Part shown: piece after piece, positions 1 through 11,473 of the stretch | How positions within the stretch are numbered: position 1 is the stretch's first letter | Layout: every line of letters begins with the position of its first letter | Assembly: GCF_017654505.1 (NCBI RefSeq) | Contig: NC_054548.1 | Location: forward strand, 27,436,969 to 27,500,968 | DNA: 64,000 bases | Source of the DNA: Polyodon spathula | Taxonomy: Eukaryota; Chordata; Actinopteri; Acipenseriformes; Polyodontidae | Direction: 5' to 3' | The notes under the pieces: model-generated | The model's input: the letters and a program-made list of their open reading frames with translations, nothing else | What the model was told of the DNA's origin: nothing | Databases searched by the model: none | Program-made: the position numbers and the translations under genes

Positions 1-236
1 CCATCCAGCCCCAGCCAGAAGAACCGTGACACAAGCCTTGCTTTAGTTTTATCCCTTCCCAAATGACCAGACAGGGGAATAGCATGAGCCAGCTGCAACA
101 AATCCTCCTTAAAGGGCTGAGGAATGAGCAACTGATGACGCACTTCACCGGTCTGGGATAATTTATCAACACGGTACAGTAGGTCTCGATCAATTTCAAA
201 GTGGGGGTACGTGACGGCGCGTCTTGGCTAGACCAC
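1..236 (-). pseudogene. Gmr1-like Gypsy integrase, zinc-binding N-terminus (partial)
   Basis: Minus-strand translation continues from the protease ORF and reads as the start of a Ty3/Gypsy integrase: a short 'YPHFEIDRDLLYRVDK' lead, then LLIPQPF, then HAIPLSGHLGRDKT, the spaced histidines of the H2C2 zinc finger. The copy runs off the window edge, so the catalytic core is not visible. There is a stop between the protease ORF and this segment. Integrase directly after protease, with no RT between them, is the domain order of the Gmr1 clade of Gypsy elements rather than the canonical PR-RT-RH-IN order. Integrase would join the cDNA to the chromosome. It is partial and probably non-functional. 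Confidence 0.7.
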
Positions 237-1151
237 CTAACCATTAACCACAGTTGCTTGGTCAAAGAGCCTGCCCAGCACATCGTCATGCCCTTGCTCG
301 AGTCGGAAGTCACGGGAGCGAGCTAAGAAATCAGCTCCCATGGCTTCCAACTTGGGGTCAGGTCGGTCCCGAGCAGAGACAGCCGAGCCAGACCCCTGCG
401 CTGGCTCCGTGACCTCCCCCCAGGACTCTTCACCAACCGCCCCCACCTGAAACTTCTCCGACTCCCTCCATTGCCAGCCCTCATTCTTAGCGATCCGGCG
501 CTCCCGTTTAGTTTTACGGGGTTTAAATCTATGGCAAAACCATTCTGGATCGCGAAAGGGAAAAATCTCTCCAATTACTTCCTCTTTCTTAGCCAATAAA
601 GAAGACGGGGCTGTCAGAGCAGCCAACCAATCTTTAAACTGCTCACAGTCCCGTCCCAGAACTACTGGTACCGGCAATTGAGGACATAATCCTACCTGCA
701 CCTGCGTCACCTGTTGGCCAACATTCATACACACATTGATCTTGGGATAGGAGCGGACATCCCCATGAATACATATAATATGCACCCATCCCAATATACG
801 TTTATGCCCCGGTGAGATTAGGCTCTCCTGTACTAGAGACTGACCACACCCTGAATCCAGGAGAGCCTGGGTTTTTGTACCATCCACTGTCACGGGAATA
901 ACAAAACCTGTGTCCTGAAGTGACTGAGGTAATTGAACATGCCTACCTGGTGGGCTGAGGTCACACTCCATCACGGGGCAATCCCGGGTGAGGTGGCCCA
1001 CCTCCCTGCACGTCCAACACCTCATGGGCTGGTTTCTCTCCCCGAAGTTTTGGCAAAAGGGGGAAACACTGGAGCCATAAAAGGGGCTCACCAATAAGGT
1101 ATCCGCGCGAGATCCTGGTCCGACACTGCAGCAGCCCATGGGTATCCCCAC
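237..1151 (-). CDS. Gypsy retrotransposon CCHC nucleocapsid and aspartic protease (decayed gag-pol part)
   Basis: An open 304-codon frame. Residues 45-58 form a CCHC zinc knuckle (C-x2-C-x4-H-x4-C, CWTCREVGHLTRDC), which binds RNA in the nucleocapsid. Residues 97-101 carry the retropepsin active site as LLDSG (DSG rather than DTG, a variant known in Gypsy elements), and VVLGRD near residue 165 fits the distal protease motif. A linker of about 130 residues follows, rich in basic and acidic residues, before the integrase start. Gag is upstream on the same strand. The printed start is arbitrary, since the frame is part of a longer gag-pol polyprotein interrupted upstream by stops. Protease would process the polyprotein inside the virus-like particle. 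Confidence 0.8.
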   Translation of the reverse strand: MGIPMGCCSVGPGSRADTLLVSPFYGSSVSPFCQNFGERNQPMRCWTCREVGHLTRDCPVMECDLSPPGRHVQLPQSLQDTGFVIPVTVDGTKTQALLDSGCGQSLVQESLISPGHKRILGWVHIICIHGDVRSYPKINVCMNVGQQVTQVQVGLCPQLPVPVVLGRDCEQFKDWLAALTAPSSLLAKKEEVIGEIFPFRDPEWFCHRFKPRKTKRERRIAKNEGWQWRESEKFQVGAVGEESWGEVTEPAQGSGSAVSARDRPDPKLEAMGADFLARSRDFRLEQGHDDVLGRLFDQATVVNG

Positions 1152-1160
1152 CCTGCCCCA

Positions 1161-1864
1161 TTTCCCGGGCCGGGAGCTCCCGCCGACACCCCCCGACTAA
1201 ATCCTGAACTACCCCTTCCCCCGAGTCCCCTCGCCCTCTCCGGGGCCAGTTGAGGGGTCGATCCAGTGGCCGCGCTCCTCCCAGACGGTCTCGCTGGCGT
1301 TGGCTCCGCTGCCTGGTAATGTTCCGCCAGTTCGACCGCCCGATCCAGAGTATCTGGTGCCTATCCCTTAACCCATAGCCGAGATCCTGGGGCCAGACAC
1401 TCCAGAATCCGCTCCACCATGACCAGCTCCACCAACCTGGCTTTGGCGGCCGTGTCTGGGTTCAGCCAGCCCATGGCGTAATCTTTTAGCCGGTGGGCAA
1501 TAGCTCGGGGGTGCTCCCCCGCCGCAAACTGCTCCTCCAGGAATTTCTTCCGTTAGCCCTCCGGGGTGGTTACCACACGACTCAGGATGGCTGCCTTCAG
1601 CAGGGGGTAATCCAGCATGTGCCCCGGGGACAGCGTCCTCGCAGCTGCTTGAGCCTCCCCGGTGAGCTGGGGCAACAAACAGCTAGCCCACTGGGCTTGA
1701 GGCCACCCGGCCGAGATCGCCATGGCCTCGAACACATCCAAGTAGGCGTCAGGTCGATCCTCGGCCGTCATTTTGATGGGTCTCTGTAGGGAGTGGTCTG
1801 GAGTTGCGGTGAGCTGGGGCAACAAACAGCTAGCCCACTGGGCTTGAGACACCACTGACACCAC
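1161..1864 (-). pseudogene. Gypsy gag, capsid-like region, broken by stops
   Basis: The first part (1864 down to 1553) reads as a Gypsy gag matrix/capsid segment: RPDAYLDVFEAMA, GWPQAQWASCLLPQLTGEAQAA, then a run up to VVTTPEG. The same frame then meets a stop near 1555 and resumes as KFLEEQFAAGEHPRAIAHRL and ARLVELVMVERILECL, with another stop near 1363 before DRAVELAEHYQAAEP. The order matches gag ahead of the CCHC knuckle. At least two stops make it a pseudogene. The segment coding QAQWASCLLPQLT occurs twice (41 bp at 1661-1701 and 1808-1848), which duplicates part of gag just after the LTR. Confidence 0.75.
1848..1862 (-). other. Probable primer-binding site of the Gypsy element
   Basis: On the minus strand TGGTGTCAG follows the LTR-like block and precedes gag. 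It matches the first nine bases expected for a tRNA-Leu primer; the match then fails. The position between LTR and gag is the main support. Confidence 0.4.
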
Positions 1865-1865
1865 T

Positions 1866-2581
1866 TAGGGAAGGGTGGTGGGTAATTCACTGACACAGGA
1901 GACAGGCGGGTGAATTTGGCAACACCGCACAGGTGCTCAGTTTTATTTCAGGGTGCTGCTTTTTCTTTAGTCCCGCAGATGGCGCTGTAGGTCCGTGGTC
2001 TGATTTACCAACGATGGTAAACAGAATCACGGGCATACCAAGCGATGGTACACAATACCGGTGCCCTTATAGGTGCTTCTAAAAAATAATTCAAAACAGA
2101 AGGCACAAAGAAACAGGGAAAGTAAAACAGTAACAAAAACTACAAAGAAAAGGTGCTGCACTTTGCAGCGCTATCCCGATCGCCGCTGCCCGTGTGACCC
2201 GGATCACCGTCCTACACTGCCGTCTCACTAGCCTGCTCTGATATACTAATCAGGGGTCTGCCCAAGGGTTCCCCACCCTCAATGTCTCGCTCTGAACCTA
2301 CGTTTCTTTCTCCCCCACTGCTTCTCGTTCGTGGACCAGCACTTCCACACTCTCGGCACGTTTAACAGGGCAGATCTGAGGAAACAACAGAGCGTTAATT
2401 TATAGGGCTAACAATCTCTCAAGATGCACCTCTCAGCCATTCAGAGAGGGGGAAAGTCCACACACCCACTTTCCCACCTCCCCGTGTCACTGCCATGACT
2501 CACAGGCAGTTGTTGGACGACTGCCGCCCACTTCCTGCAGCCCGTGAACACGCCAGCAGAGTCAGCACAGATCTCTCCCTG

Positions 2582-2583
<2 letters not shown>
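1866..2583 (-). repeat. 5' LTR of the Gypsy element
   Basis: A non-coding block of about 720 bp lies directly upstream of gag on the minus strand. Read on that strand it has a TATA box (CTATAAATTA, near 2398-2405) and then an AATAAA-type signal near 1943-1950, the U3-R-U5 order of an LTR. The upstream edge runs into a (TA)n tract, so the 5' boundary is approximate. No second LTR is visible because the element leaves the window. Confidence 0.55.
2397..2405 (-). promoter_or_regulatory. TATA box in the Gypsy LTR
   Basis: Minus strand reads CTATAAATTA about 450 bp upstream of the LTR polyadenylation-like signal. It would drive genomic RNA of the Gypsy element. Confidence 0.45.

Positions 2584-2648
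<65 letters not shown>
2584..2648. repeat. (TA)n microsatellite
   Basis: About 32 uninterrupted TA units at the outer edge of the Gypsy LTR. Confidence 0.98.
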
Positions 2649-2653
<5 letters not shown>

Positions 2654-5261
2654 CAACCCAAAAATCCGTTCTGTAAATACTGTAGATACCTGGTGAAAAA
2701 AGAGACAACAAATATTCACTTAGTTTTTTTCAGATAGTAAAGTCTAAATCAGTCAGCACTACATTTAATTTTTTAGAGAGAACCTTACTGAGATTCAACA
2801 TTTTGTTCACAAGGGAGTCCTGTTGGCAGCTGCATACAAAATAGTATTTGTTGCCCCTAAACATTACATTTGAGCTTAGATGGTGGCTGTCTTTGTTGAC
2901 CTCTACATTCATTATTTATGAAATAAAATCTCAGTTGTATTAGAAAGAAAATGCATATGATGTATGACTGCAAGTAATTTAAAAATAACATATAGGTACA
3001 ATTTCTCACAGATTACTCCAGACAAATCTTTCTGAAAATCATGATAATTAGGGCAAGGTGAAAATAATCCTTATCTACCAGAAAAATAACAGAACTGAAT
3101 ATCAAGGCATTGGAATATTCTCTCCAGAGGTACGACTGACTCATGATTTACAAAGAGTGTTTCATGACTACATCTTATCTGTATAAACAATTGATATATT
3201 AGTAATCCATCAATGTATATTTACAGAATAGTATGAATTGTAATCTTCTCACCTCTGTAAACTTTATCAAATTTCGGTTGCAGTCTTTTACTAAAGGGAT
3301 CAAGTTGCCATTAAAATATCTTACTGAGTCCTTTCTCAAAGGGGTATAACAAACAAAAAAAAAAGAAATGTATTCTGTGCAGGAAATGTAAATATACTGG
3401 TGTGTTTTCTCTCTCTTGCAAAATAAAGTAAATTAAACACACACAATAGCAACTTGAATTTATAAGGTAGGCAGTAATGAGCTTGTGTTAAAAAGACTTG
3501 TTGGGGCTATATGCAAATATCAGTGTAACCAGATTCCAGATTCTGTTTCCATCTTTTAGCTTCTTAAATAACTGTTAGTCCAAACCTTGAATTTTTACTT
3601 GCAGGGAAATATTGTAGCAATCTTGGTTAACACAGACAGGTGCATCACACAGGGTGAGGCAATTCACATACTGGTGGAGGGCAGGCATAAACCTGGGACC
3701 TCTTGCACTGAAGCCTATCACTGATACCACTGTACAAATGAGCTGGCTCCTTTGCAAGGAGTGTATATCGGGCTTATGTCTTTGTATGTGATTACATCAC
3801 CTACCAGCCCTGCTGCTGCCTTCTCCTGTCCACGCTAAAACATTTTGGCAAAATTCTGAATGCCCTTGATACAAAATGGCATGCAGAATGCCCTGACTAC
3901 TTCTCTTGATTAAAGAGTTCTAAATCCCATGTTGCATCACTTCATCACTATACTAAGGACCCAATTTCCCCTCATTAAATTAGCCCACTAGAGAAACGTT
4001 TAACTTTCAATCCTTTAGCACTTAGACATTGCCTGCAGTATGATAATGTAGATACTTAACTCAACTCAGCAGCGATCTGTAACACTAAGAAAATAATATG
4101 ATGACAAGCCACTATAGCCACCAAGATTACAGATAATCCATGCTTTTAATTCTAATTTGTAAGGTTTGAATGGATTTTAAGCAGTAGCATAAGAAGAATA
4201 ACCCTGTTCCTCATCTTACAGGGGGAGAAAAAAAGAAAAATATTTTTGGCTTCACATGCTTACTCAACTACAGCTCTAAAATTGGAAGTAGACAGCTTTA
4301 AATGGCTATATTTTTAATCTCTATAGCTAGTAAAAGAAAATGCTCTCTAGGAAATGAAATGTCACGACCAGTTTTAAGTATGCGCTGAAGAGTGGGAATT
4401 CAGTTGGCTTTGCAGTATATTACTGTTGCTGATTACATTTTTTTCTTTTTTTTTTGTTCAGGTCAAGAAAAAAAAGATGTAGAAAACTCAGCAATGCAAT
4501 ATTATAGCAGCCCCCAGTTGTATTATACATAGCTGTTTTCTAATATTATTAATTACATGTGTGTGAGGCGTGTGAGTAAAAATGGATTTTCCAGACAGTG
4601 ATTTACGTGTAAAAATTAAAATTTTATTTAATATTACACGGAAAAAAAAGAAAAATAATAAAGAAGGATGTGAGGGAGGGAGTGCTGGAGTAATCAAAAA
4701 TAAAGGAACGGAAGCCTCTTAGTCCTCTTCGCGTTCTGCTTAAATCCAAACATAAAACCAAAAGGAATAAAAACAGAAAAGAGCCAAGTTAGTAAGGCCT
4801 CCGTTCGTGACACAGTCCAAACTCCCACGTACTTCCCTCCAGCCTTTTTTCCACCGCCTCTATTCCTTAGGACCAACCCCAAACACAGTAGCACTATCCC
4901 TTTAGTATGCAAACCCCGCCCCGGTAGTCAGTGGATCACCAATCCCAAACTGACAGGTATGCTTAATTTCACTTGACTCCAGTGGCTGGAATTTACATAC
5001 TCGTACTTTCGCCCCTCACCAAGGTGCCGCCCCTCAAAAAGATGACTTTTGTCATGGTCACAAGACCTTGGTAAGGGAAATCCCGAGTTGGTTTGATGCC
5101 TTCTACTGTTGGGAGGCTGAATTGCAGACCGAAACCCCTTTGACTCATCACAATGTGCTTCTGTTAAAAATCAGTGTAGTGATTACTGTTTCTGTTAGTA
5201 AAGTTAAAAGACATTTTAAATGGATATAGCAAAACCTAATCTTCCCCTGTGAAAATAACAT
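2649..5261. other. AT-rich intergenic DNA, no gene seen
   Basis: Only short open frames with no recognisable domain. A stretch near 3650-3760 (CATAAACCTGGGACCTC and following) faintly recalls a tRNA-like SINE on the minus strand but is too diverged to call. A GC-richer patch at 4910-5130 has no recognised coding content. Confidence 0.6.
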
Positions 5262-5442
5262 ATTTTTGTTGAGGTATTGTTGTGTTAAAGGTTTGAGGAG
5301 GCATTATTGTGTTTATTATACTGTATGTATAGTAATAAAGGTGTTTTTTTATTTAAAAAATAAAAAAAAATTATTTTGTTATTTTACCTTTTTTGGTATA
5401 GTATTAGATTTTTACAGTATCTCTGTAATTCAGGTTTTACTG
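5262..5442. mobile_element. pogo/Tigger-like DNA transposon end
   Basis: Ends in CAGGTTTTACTG followed by TA, the inverse of the CAGTAAAACCTG terminus seen at 6088 and 48084, both preceded by TA. The interior (GCATTATTGTGTTTATTAT) is similar to sequence at 48720-48740, so two copies of one family seem present. No transposase is visible. Confidence 0.45.
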
Positions 5443-5785
5443 TAATTATTGGGTTTTTTTATGTTTCAGAGATTTACTAATAGCATTATACATTATGGTT
5501 GCTATTGTATTGTGTTTTTTTTTTAAATTTTATTTCTAACAAATCTTTTTAAGATCTCTTGTTGTACTGTACTCAGGCATTCAGCAGACCCAATTTGAAT
5601 GAACAAGTCAATCCTGCTGTTGACAAACTTAATTGTTATTTTGGCTTAATAGCTGCACAGCTGAGGTTTATGCAGTACAGTTGGAGAGCTGGATCACAGA
5701 GCTGTTTGGATCTACATATTTTAAATCATTTCAATATTCATTCTTTCATTTGCAGTAATTTTAATATTTTATATATATATATATA

Positions 5786-5825
<40 letters not shown>

Positions 5826-6087
5826 TATATATAATATATAACACACATAACTTTTTATTTCAAGGCCAAGGTCTAGGGACTGGCTGCTGCACTTGATTAA
5901 TGCACTGCCATAGTTGGCAGAAAGAATAATTACCTTGAGGAAATCATTTGGAATGCTTCATTCATAAAGCAATGTAAATCTCAATGAGCGGAAATTATAT
6001 GAAGCTGGTTTTATTTATAGAATCATTATATCTCCCAATGTCACTTTAATAACTGTATGGCAAGCAAGGCAATATTATTCTTCACTA
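5443..6087. other. Intergenic DNA with (TA)n tract
   Basis: Contains an interrupted (TA)n tract at about 5771-5843. Nothing gene-like. Confidence 0.6.
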
Positions 6088-6106
6088 CAGTAAAACCTGT
6101 CTAAGA
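6088..6106 (+). repeat. pogo-like terminal inverted repeat, isolated
   Basis: TA followed by CAGTAAAACCTGTCTAAG, the same terminus type as at 5442 and 48084. No partner end was found within the next 2 kb. Confidence 0.4.
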
Positions 6107-6132
6107 CAAATTATTATGGTGTGCCATGTGCC

Positions 6133-7138
6133 ATTCAGATATAATTTATAAATCCTAAAACATTTAGCTAAATATTTAACTAAATCTTAAATCTCTTATC
6201 CAGATTTAACATTTAGCTAAATATTTAACCGGCCAGCTAAATCTGGTATTTATATGCAAATGAGCTCTGCCAACAATGTGCTATATGTCAGCATTCTTAG
6301 GAGAAGGTAAACTTGCCCATTTCTTCCATCCTTGCTCGCTTGTGGGGATATCAATAGAATAAAAAGCTTGCTGCTTGCCTAGACTGAGCAGTCTCACGAT
6401 AAAATGACTTCATATTTTTACACGGTTTAACTTGATTCAACGAGAAACAGCCCTGTTTTACAATTACATATAACTATTCTCATATAGCTCATTTGCATGG
6501 AGGAGCGATGCATGCTGGGGCAGGTAAATTAATGTATCACTGTGTTGTGTAGTTAATGAAATTGTGTTTGTCCCATCAACGTCTGTGACCCTGAGTGTAG
6601 ATATGTTTCCCCACTTTTCTCTGAAATGTTATTGTTTAGAGTTCCCCTGTTGCTGTCTTGACAGGGAATTATCTGTTAGCTAGCTTTAATTTCTGCTCTC
6701 ACAAGATCTCCTGCTTGTTCTTTGAAGTTGCCTGGCAAAATAAAGGTTCCTGAAAATGACTTATGTCTTTAATGTCAATAAGAAGTTGCAGCAGAAATGC
6801 TATGATTAATGCATTTGTCTGGCCTGTCAACTACTTTATCTTAAGTCTGTCCTGTAATCGTCTGCTGCTCGAGAGTATTCATGAGCACACTATACTGGGG
6901 TAGTGGCTTGCTTCTCCAACTACACAATAACACAGTGATTATTTACATTCATTTATCGATTTAGGACACCCAGAACAATCCATCATGGAAAACACTAGTG
7001 TTATGGGCATTAGTTCAAAACATTCTGCTGCGTGTTTATCTGACATTTAAAACACTTAAATATTTAAATATTTAGCTAAATGTTATATCTGGATAAGATA
7101 TTTAAGATTTAGTTAAATTTTATAAATTATATCAGAAT
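6133..7138. mobile_element. Fold-back, MITE-like inverted-repeat element
   Basis: The left arm (6133-6228) and right arm (about 7053-7138) are imperfect inverted copies: each reads AGATATAATTTATAAA, later AACTAAATCTTAAAT, TCTTATCCAGAT and AACATTTAGCTAAATATTTAA. A second, shorter inverted pair sits inside (around 6530-6560 and 6910-6945, sharing CACTGTGTT and TGTGTAGTT). No transposase frame lies between the arms. The layout is that of a non-autonomous DNA transposon; no clear target duplication could be fixed, so the superfamily is unassigned. Confidence 0.65.
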
Positions 7139-8219
7139 GTGCGCATTTAAAAAAAAAAAAAAAAAAAACATTTATTTTCACATTTATAAATCTGGGAAAG
7201 TCTGAGAAAAAAAAGAATATTAACGCTTTTTTTACATCCCATAAATGATCAGATATTTATTTTATATGTACTATATGTATTTGCTGAGTGTCCTTGCAAC
7301 ATACTTCAGTCAGGATTGCATACATATTTACCCCTTTTTTAGCCTTTCAGGCTGTTTCATAACATAAGAGTTGCAGGTTGTGTAGAGGCCCTTAGAATTA
7401 TTTTCATATGCATGAAGGAAATGTGATTTTTTTAAATTCACAGCTGAATAATAATAATAAAAAGAAATAAAAACAAAGAGGCCTTGGTTTATTTTCAAGC
7501 TTTTAGTGCAATACTCAATGTATCTCTATTTTATGAAGTGATAAAAAAGTTATTCATTTTACAAAACAACCAAACAAAGTAATGCTGTATACATTGTGGA
7601 AATGTGAAACAAAAAATAAATTAAAGACACTTAAGCACTTTGATACTGTATACCACACTCTTGATATCACTGTGTCTGACCAATACGAACAAAACTACTC
7701 TCAAAATGAACTACATAATCTGCATGTATGTCTTCTTGTCATTGCTATCTGGGTTCAAATAGGTAACTTAGAGGCTTTATTAATTGAACCAAGAGACATT
7801 TATATTTTCTCTTTCACCATACATCATCAGCCAACTTTAAATGAATACAGTCCCTTTGAGCTGTCTGTGCTATTGAGATATATGCAGACTATCGATCACT
7901 AAGCATTGATTAAACTTAAAGAAACAAAAAAGGCTGACATATGTCGAGCTTTGTCTATGACTGATGCTACTTTGTATCAGTGTTCAAACAGCAAGTAAAT
8001 GAAATTAAGTTTGAAAAGGAGTACACAAAAAACAGGATCCTGGCCATGACTTCTTAAAAGTTATTAACTGTTATACTTTTTCAATTAAAATGATGAAAGT
8101 GGAGTTTGTTTTTGTTTTTTGGCATTGTTATCAGGTGATTCCAAAATAATCCACTGGGGTCAAGTATTGGATCCAAACTTATTTAAATATGAAATATTGT
8201 ACATATTTTCTTTACTGAA
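7139..8219. other. Intergenic DNA; one unrecognised 106-codon ORF
   Basis: An A-rich tract occupies 7148-7168. A plus-strand ORF at 7582-7902 encodes 106 residues with no domain I recognise, and its composition is like that of the surrounding AT-rich DNA; it is most likely chance. The rest is featureless. Confidence 0.5.
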
Positions 8220-9209
8220 AGTACTGAAACTGCTTTGCTCCAGATTGTAAATGATCTCCTGCGTAATGCTGATGCTGGTGATCCCTCTGTGCTTGTCTTC
8301 CTTGACCTAACAGCCACTTTTGACACCATAGATCATGGCATTCTTCTTGACCGCCTTCAGAAATATGCAGGGACCTCTGGAACCTGTCTCTCCTGGATGT
8401 CCTCTTACCTATCTGGACGCATGCAGTCTGTTGTCTATGCAATGGTATCACAAACCCAGTCACTTGTGGTGTCCCCAAAGGATCTGTTCTTGGGCTCCTT
8501 CTCTTCAATATTTACATGCTTCCCTTTGGTCACCTCATCCAATAACACAACCTTATGTTTCACTCCTATGCTGATGACACCCAGCTCTGCTTAAAACTCG
8601 ACCCTTGAAGCCCTTCTGCCACAGTCCGGCACTTGCATTCAAGACATCGAGGCCTGGATGTCTGCCAATTTTCTTCACCTGAACACCAGCAAATCTGAAC
8701 TCCTTCTGGTAGAATCTAAAACTCAACTTAAGAATCTCAATATAGCTGCCCTGAACCTTGGAAACTGTCTGCTGCTTCCTTCCCTCACAGTACGAAGCCT
8801 TGGTGTACTTCTTTACAACAACCTCTTCTTTTGATGCCCACGTCTCCTCGGTGGTCAAATCTTCCTTCTATCATCTTCAATACATCTACAAAGTCTGTCC
8901 CTGCCTTTCCCTCCCAGAGATATTTTGTCATGCATTTGTCTCCTCTCGATTCGACTACTGCAACTCTCTTCATGGTGGTCTCCTGGCACGCACCATAAAC
9001 CAACTGCAGCTAGTTCAGAATGCCGCTGTCAGAATCCTTACCAGATGTAAAAAATATGAACTGTATTGTATTAGGCATTGTTTATTACGCACTTCTCTGT
9101 ATTTAAAGTATTATGAATTTTGGTGTTAGCGCATCTTGTAAAGCACTTTGTGATGGTGGTCCACTATGAAAGGCGCTATATAAATAAAAATTGATTGATT
9201 GAGTGATTA
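8220..9209 (+). pseudogene. L2-type LINE, 5'-truncated reverse transcriptase and 3' tail
   Basis: Starts inside the RT domain: LLQIVNDLL, then VFLDLTATFDTIDH (first catalytic aspartate region, 8290-8335). After a frameshift the next frame holds GVPKGSVLG (about 8466) and YADDT (about 8566), the catalytic YADD box. Later frames hold SRFDYCNSLHGG and LVQNAAVRILTR, the C-terminal RT/thumb hallmarks of L2 elements. The 3' end has the GCGCTATATAAATAAA block and a short TGATTGATTGA tail (9173-9209), typical of L2. Several frameshifts and a stop make it dead. LINEs of this type are copied by target-primed reverse transcription, which explains the 5' truncation. Confidence 0.85.
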
Positions 9210-9800
9210 TTGTAAAGTGTGGTTTAAATTAGTCTGATATTGTGGTGCAAATCTACATTGCTAACAACTGAAAAATAACCTTGACTAATTTAAATGAAAA
9301 TAAAACATTCTTTATTGTTGATGATGACAATGAAGACAGTGATGTAGTTTGTTTTGACATATTCACGATGATGGTAACGGAATATTTAAAAGGGTAAGAT
9401 AAATGTGACAAGACAAAAATATTGTAACATTTCTCATAGCAGTAAGACATTAGAATAATTTTGCTGTTCATGCTTGGTGACCAGATTGCTGCCCTGAACG
9501 TAAAGGCATGGAGGCAGTTGAAAGAGAACATCAAGACTTCAGAAGGAAAGAAACAGAAAGTGCTTCCAATTGATTATAAACATTGAAACAGTGGGATTAA
9601 TAAAAACACCAACTTTGCTCTGAATTGGATGCAGACAACACAGAAAATTACTCAGACAAGGACAAGAGGAAATATTAAAAAAACAAATGCAATATTGAAC
9701 TTACTGTATAACTCAAAATCAGTAGATATAAAGTAAGTTACATAAAAAATAGCTTTCAATCAAAAAACAAAAGCTATCAAAGAGATATAGAGAAAAAGTT
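9210..9800. other. Intergenic DNA
   Basis: No recognisable element. The AT-rich sequence between the L2 tail and the DIRS left end has only short chance ORFs. Confidence 0.55.
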
Positions 9801-9995
9801 AGTTTACCTACCGTAACCCTGGTTCACTGAAAGAGAAAATGGCCACCAAAACATGGGATACACTCCTGCCTATTGGTAGGTGTCACTGAGCTCCTTCTAT
9901 CAAAGCTGCCGATAGGCCCTCTCCCCTTGGTGACCCCCTCGGTGCCGCCTTCCAAGGATACTTAACCGTCACACAGGGGAGACTGACTCGCGACG
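9801..9995 (+). repeat. DIRS copy 1 left inverted terminal repeat
   Basis: Inverted match to 13105-13288. The outermost 45 bp (TTTACCTACCGTAACCCTGG and following) are copied in reverse in the internal complementary region at 10027. GTT (9798-9800) lies just outside. Confidence 0.8.
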
Positions 9996-10026
9996 AAACC
10001 GCAATGTTGACCGAAGTGACCGAAGG

Positions 10027-10090
10027 TCTCTTTCAGGGAACCAGGTTTACGGTAGGTAAACTAACATTCCCTTTCAATTCGAAGATGGCC
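10027..10090. repeat. DIRS copy 1 internal complementary region
   Basis: First half (TCTCTTTCAGGGAACCAGG, GTAGGTAAACTAAC) is the reverse complement of the element's left end; second half (TTCCCTTTCAATTCGAAGAT) is the reverse complement of its right end. In DIRS elements this segment templates the joining of the two ends into a circle. Confidence 0.8.
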
Positions 10091-10186
10091 ACCAAAACAT
10101 CATTATGGGAAAATGAGTACCAGAGCCGTCACGAGGGAGAAAAGAGCAGCAGCATATGAGGGACGCTTAGTCCTGCCTGACCAAGG

Positions 10187-11226
10187 TCAGTGGTGTGAGC
10201 GTGCAACCTCGACGACCCTAGTGCCCATGGAGGGCAATGAGGGATTTATCACATTTAGGTGATAGAACCTGGAAAAAAGTATGTGGGGTAGCCCAGCTAG
10301 CCGCACCACAAATCTCCACCATGGAGGCACCTCGAAAGAGGGCCCATGACGTAGCCACACCTCTTGTGGAATGTGCGGGTACCTGCCCAGGTGGAGGTAA
10401 GCCAGCACCATCATATGCAGTCTAGACTGTGTCCGCAATCCAATGCGACAGTCGCTGCTTCGAAAGGGGCTGTCCCAGGGTCTGTGTTCCATGGCAGATG
10501 AAGAGCTGGTCAGACTGACGCAGCGCTCTTGTTCTATCCACATAACATCTCAATGCTCTTACCGGGCAGAGAAGGTTCAACTTCCTATTCTCCTCCGAAG
10601 CAAACGGTCTCCAGTTTCACAGACTGATTTATGTGGAAGGCTGTAACCACCTTGGGGAGAAAAGCAGGGTTTGCACGCAGTGACACTCTGCTACCATCAT
10701 CCCAAATACACATGCAGAAGCTATGCACAGACAGCGCCTGCAGCTCACTAACGCGCTTTGCAGAGGTGATAGCCAAGAGGAAGTCTTCCTGGACAGGTGC
10801 TTCAACTCAATGGAGTATATAGGCTCAAAAGGGGCCTGCGTTAGAGCCTCCAGTACAATCACAAGGCTCCTTTCTGGGATAGTAGCCTTCCTAAGAGGGC
10901 TCAATCACTGGGCGCCTAGGAGAAACCGGGTAGCCAGAAAATGTGTGCCTGGGGACTGAGTCAATGTGGGCATGGCAAGCAGAAATAGCCGCTAGGTATA
11001 CCTTCAAGTGTGGAAGGTGATCTACCAGCTTCAAGCAGATCTTGCAGAAACTGCAAGATGACAGGCATGGGACATGATCATTAGTACGGCACCAATCTTG
11101 GAAATATTTCCACTTACAGGCATAAAGCGACATGGTGGAATGCACCCTAGCATTCTGTAGCGTACCCAAGACCGCGTCTGACAGCCCTAAGGCTAAACAG
11201 CGGTCCCTTTCAGGGGCTAGACCCAC
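10187..11226 (-). pseudogene. DIRS tyrosine recombinase, frameshifted
   Basis: Three overlapping minus frames together cover a DIRS recombinase. 11226-10891: LSDAVLGTLQNARVHSTMSL and LKVYLAAISACHAHIDS, the DNA-binding N-terminal helices. 10904-10629 and 10776-10585: LVIVLEALT, FEPIYSIELKHLS, KRVSELQALSVH, RVSLRANPAFLPKV. Near 10340 another frame carries HSTRG, the catalytic H-x2-R box, and 10270-10230 carries RFYHLNV with the nucleophile tyrosine region. At least three frameshifts interrupt it. The enzyme would integrate the circular cDNA. Its homologue at 59.3-59.85 kb is in one frame. Confidence 0.8.
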
Positions 11227-11473
11227 AACTGGAGTCTACCCGTCTCCGGATGCCAAAGTGTGCCTCTCGCCTGACTGAGGAGATCCCGGCGAAGCGGGAC
11301 CTCCCAAGGTGGGTAATTCAATAGCTGGTACAGGGTCAAGAACCAACTTCTTCTGGGCCACCTGGGGGCCACTAGAAGAACTGATGCCTTCTCTGACCAG
11401 ACCTTTTCGATAAAGGCCAGGAGTAATAGCAGAGGAGTGAACGCGTAAAAGAACGCTGTGGGCCATACGTGGG

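Noticed and set aside
7582..7902. 106-codon open frame as a host gene
   Set aside because: No recognisable domain, composition like the surrounding AT-rich DNA, no splice or promoter context.
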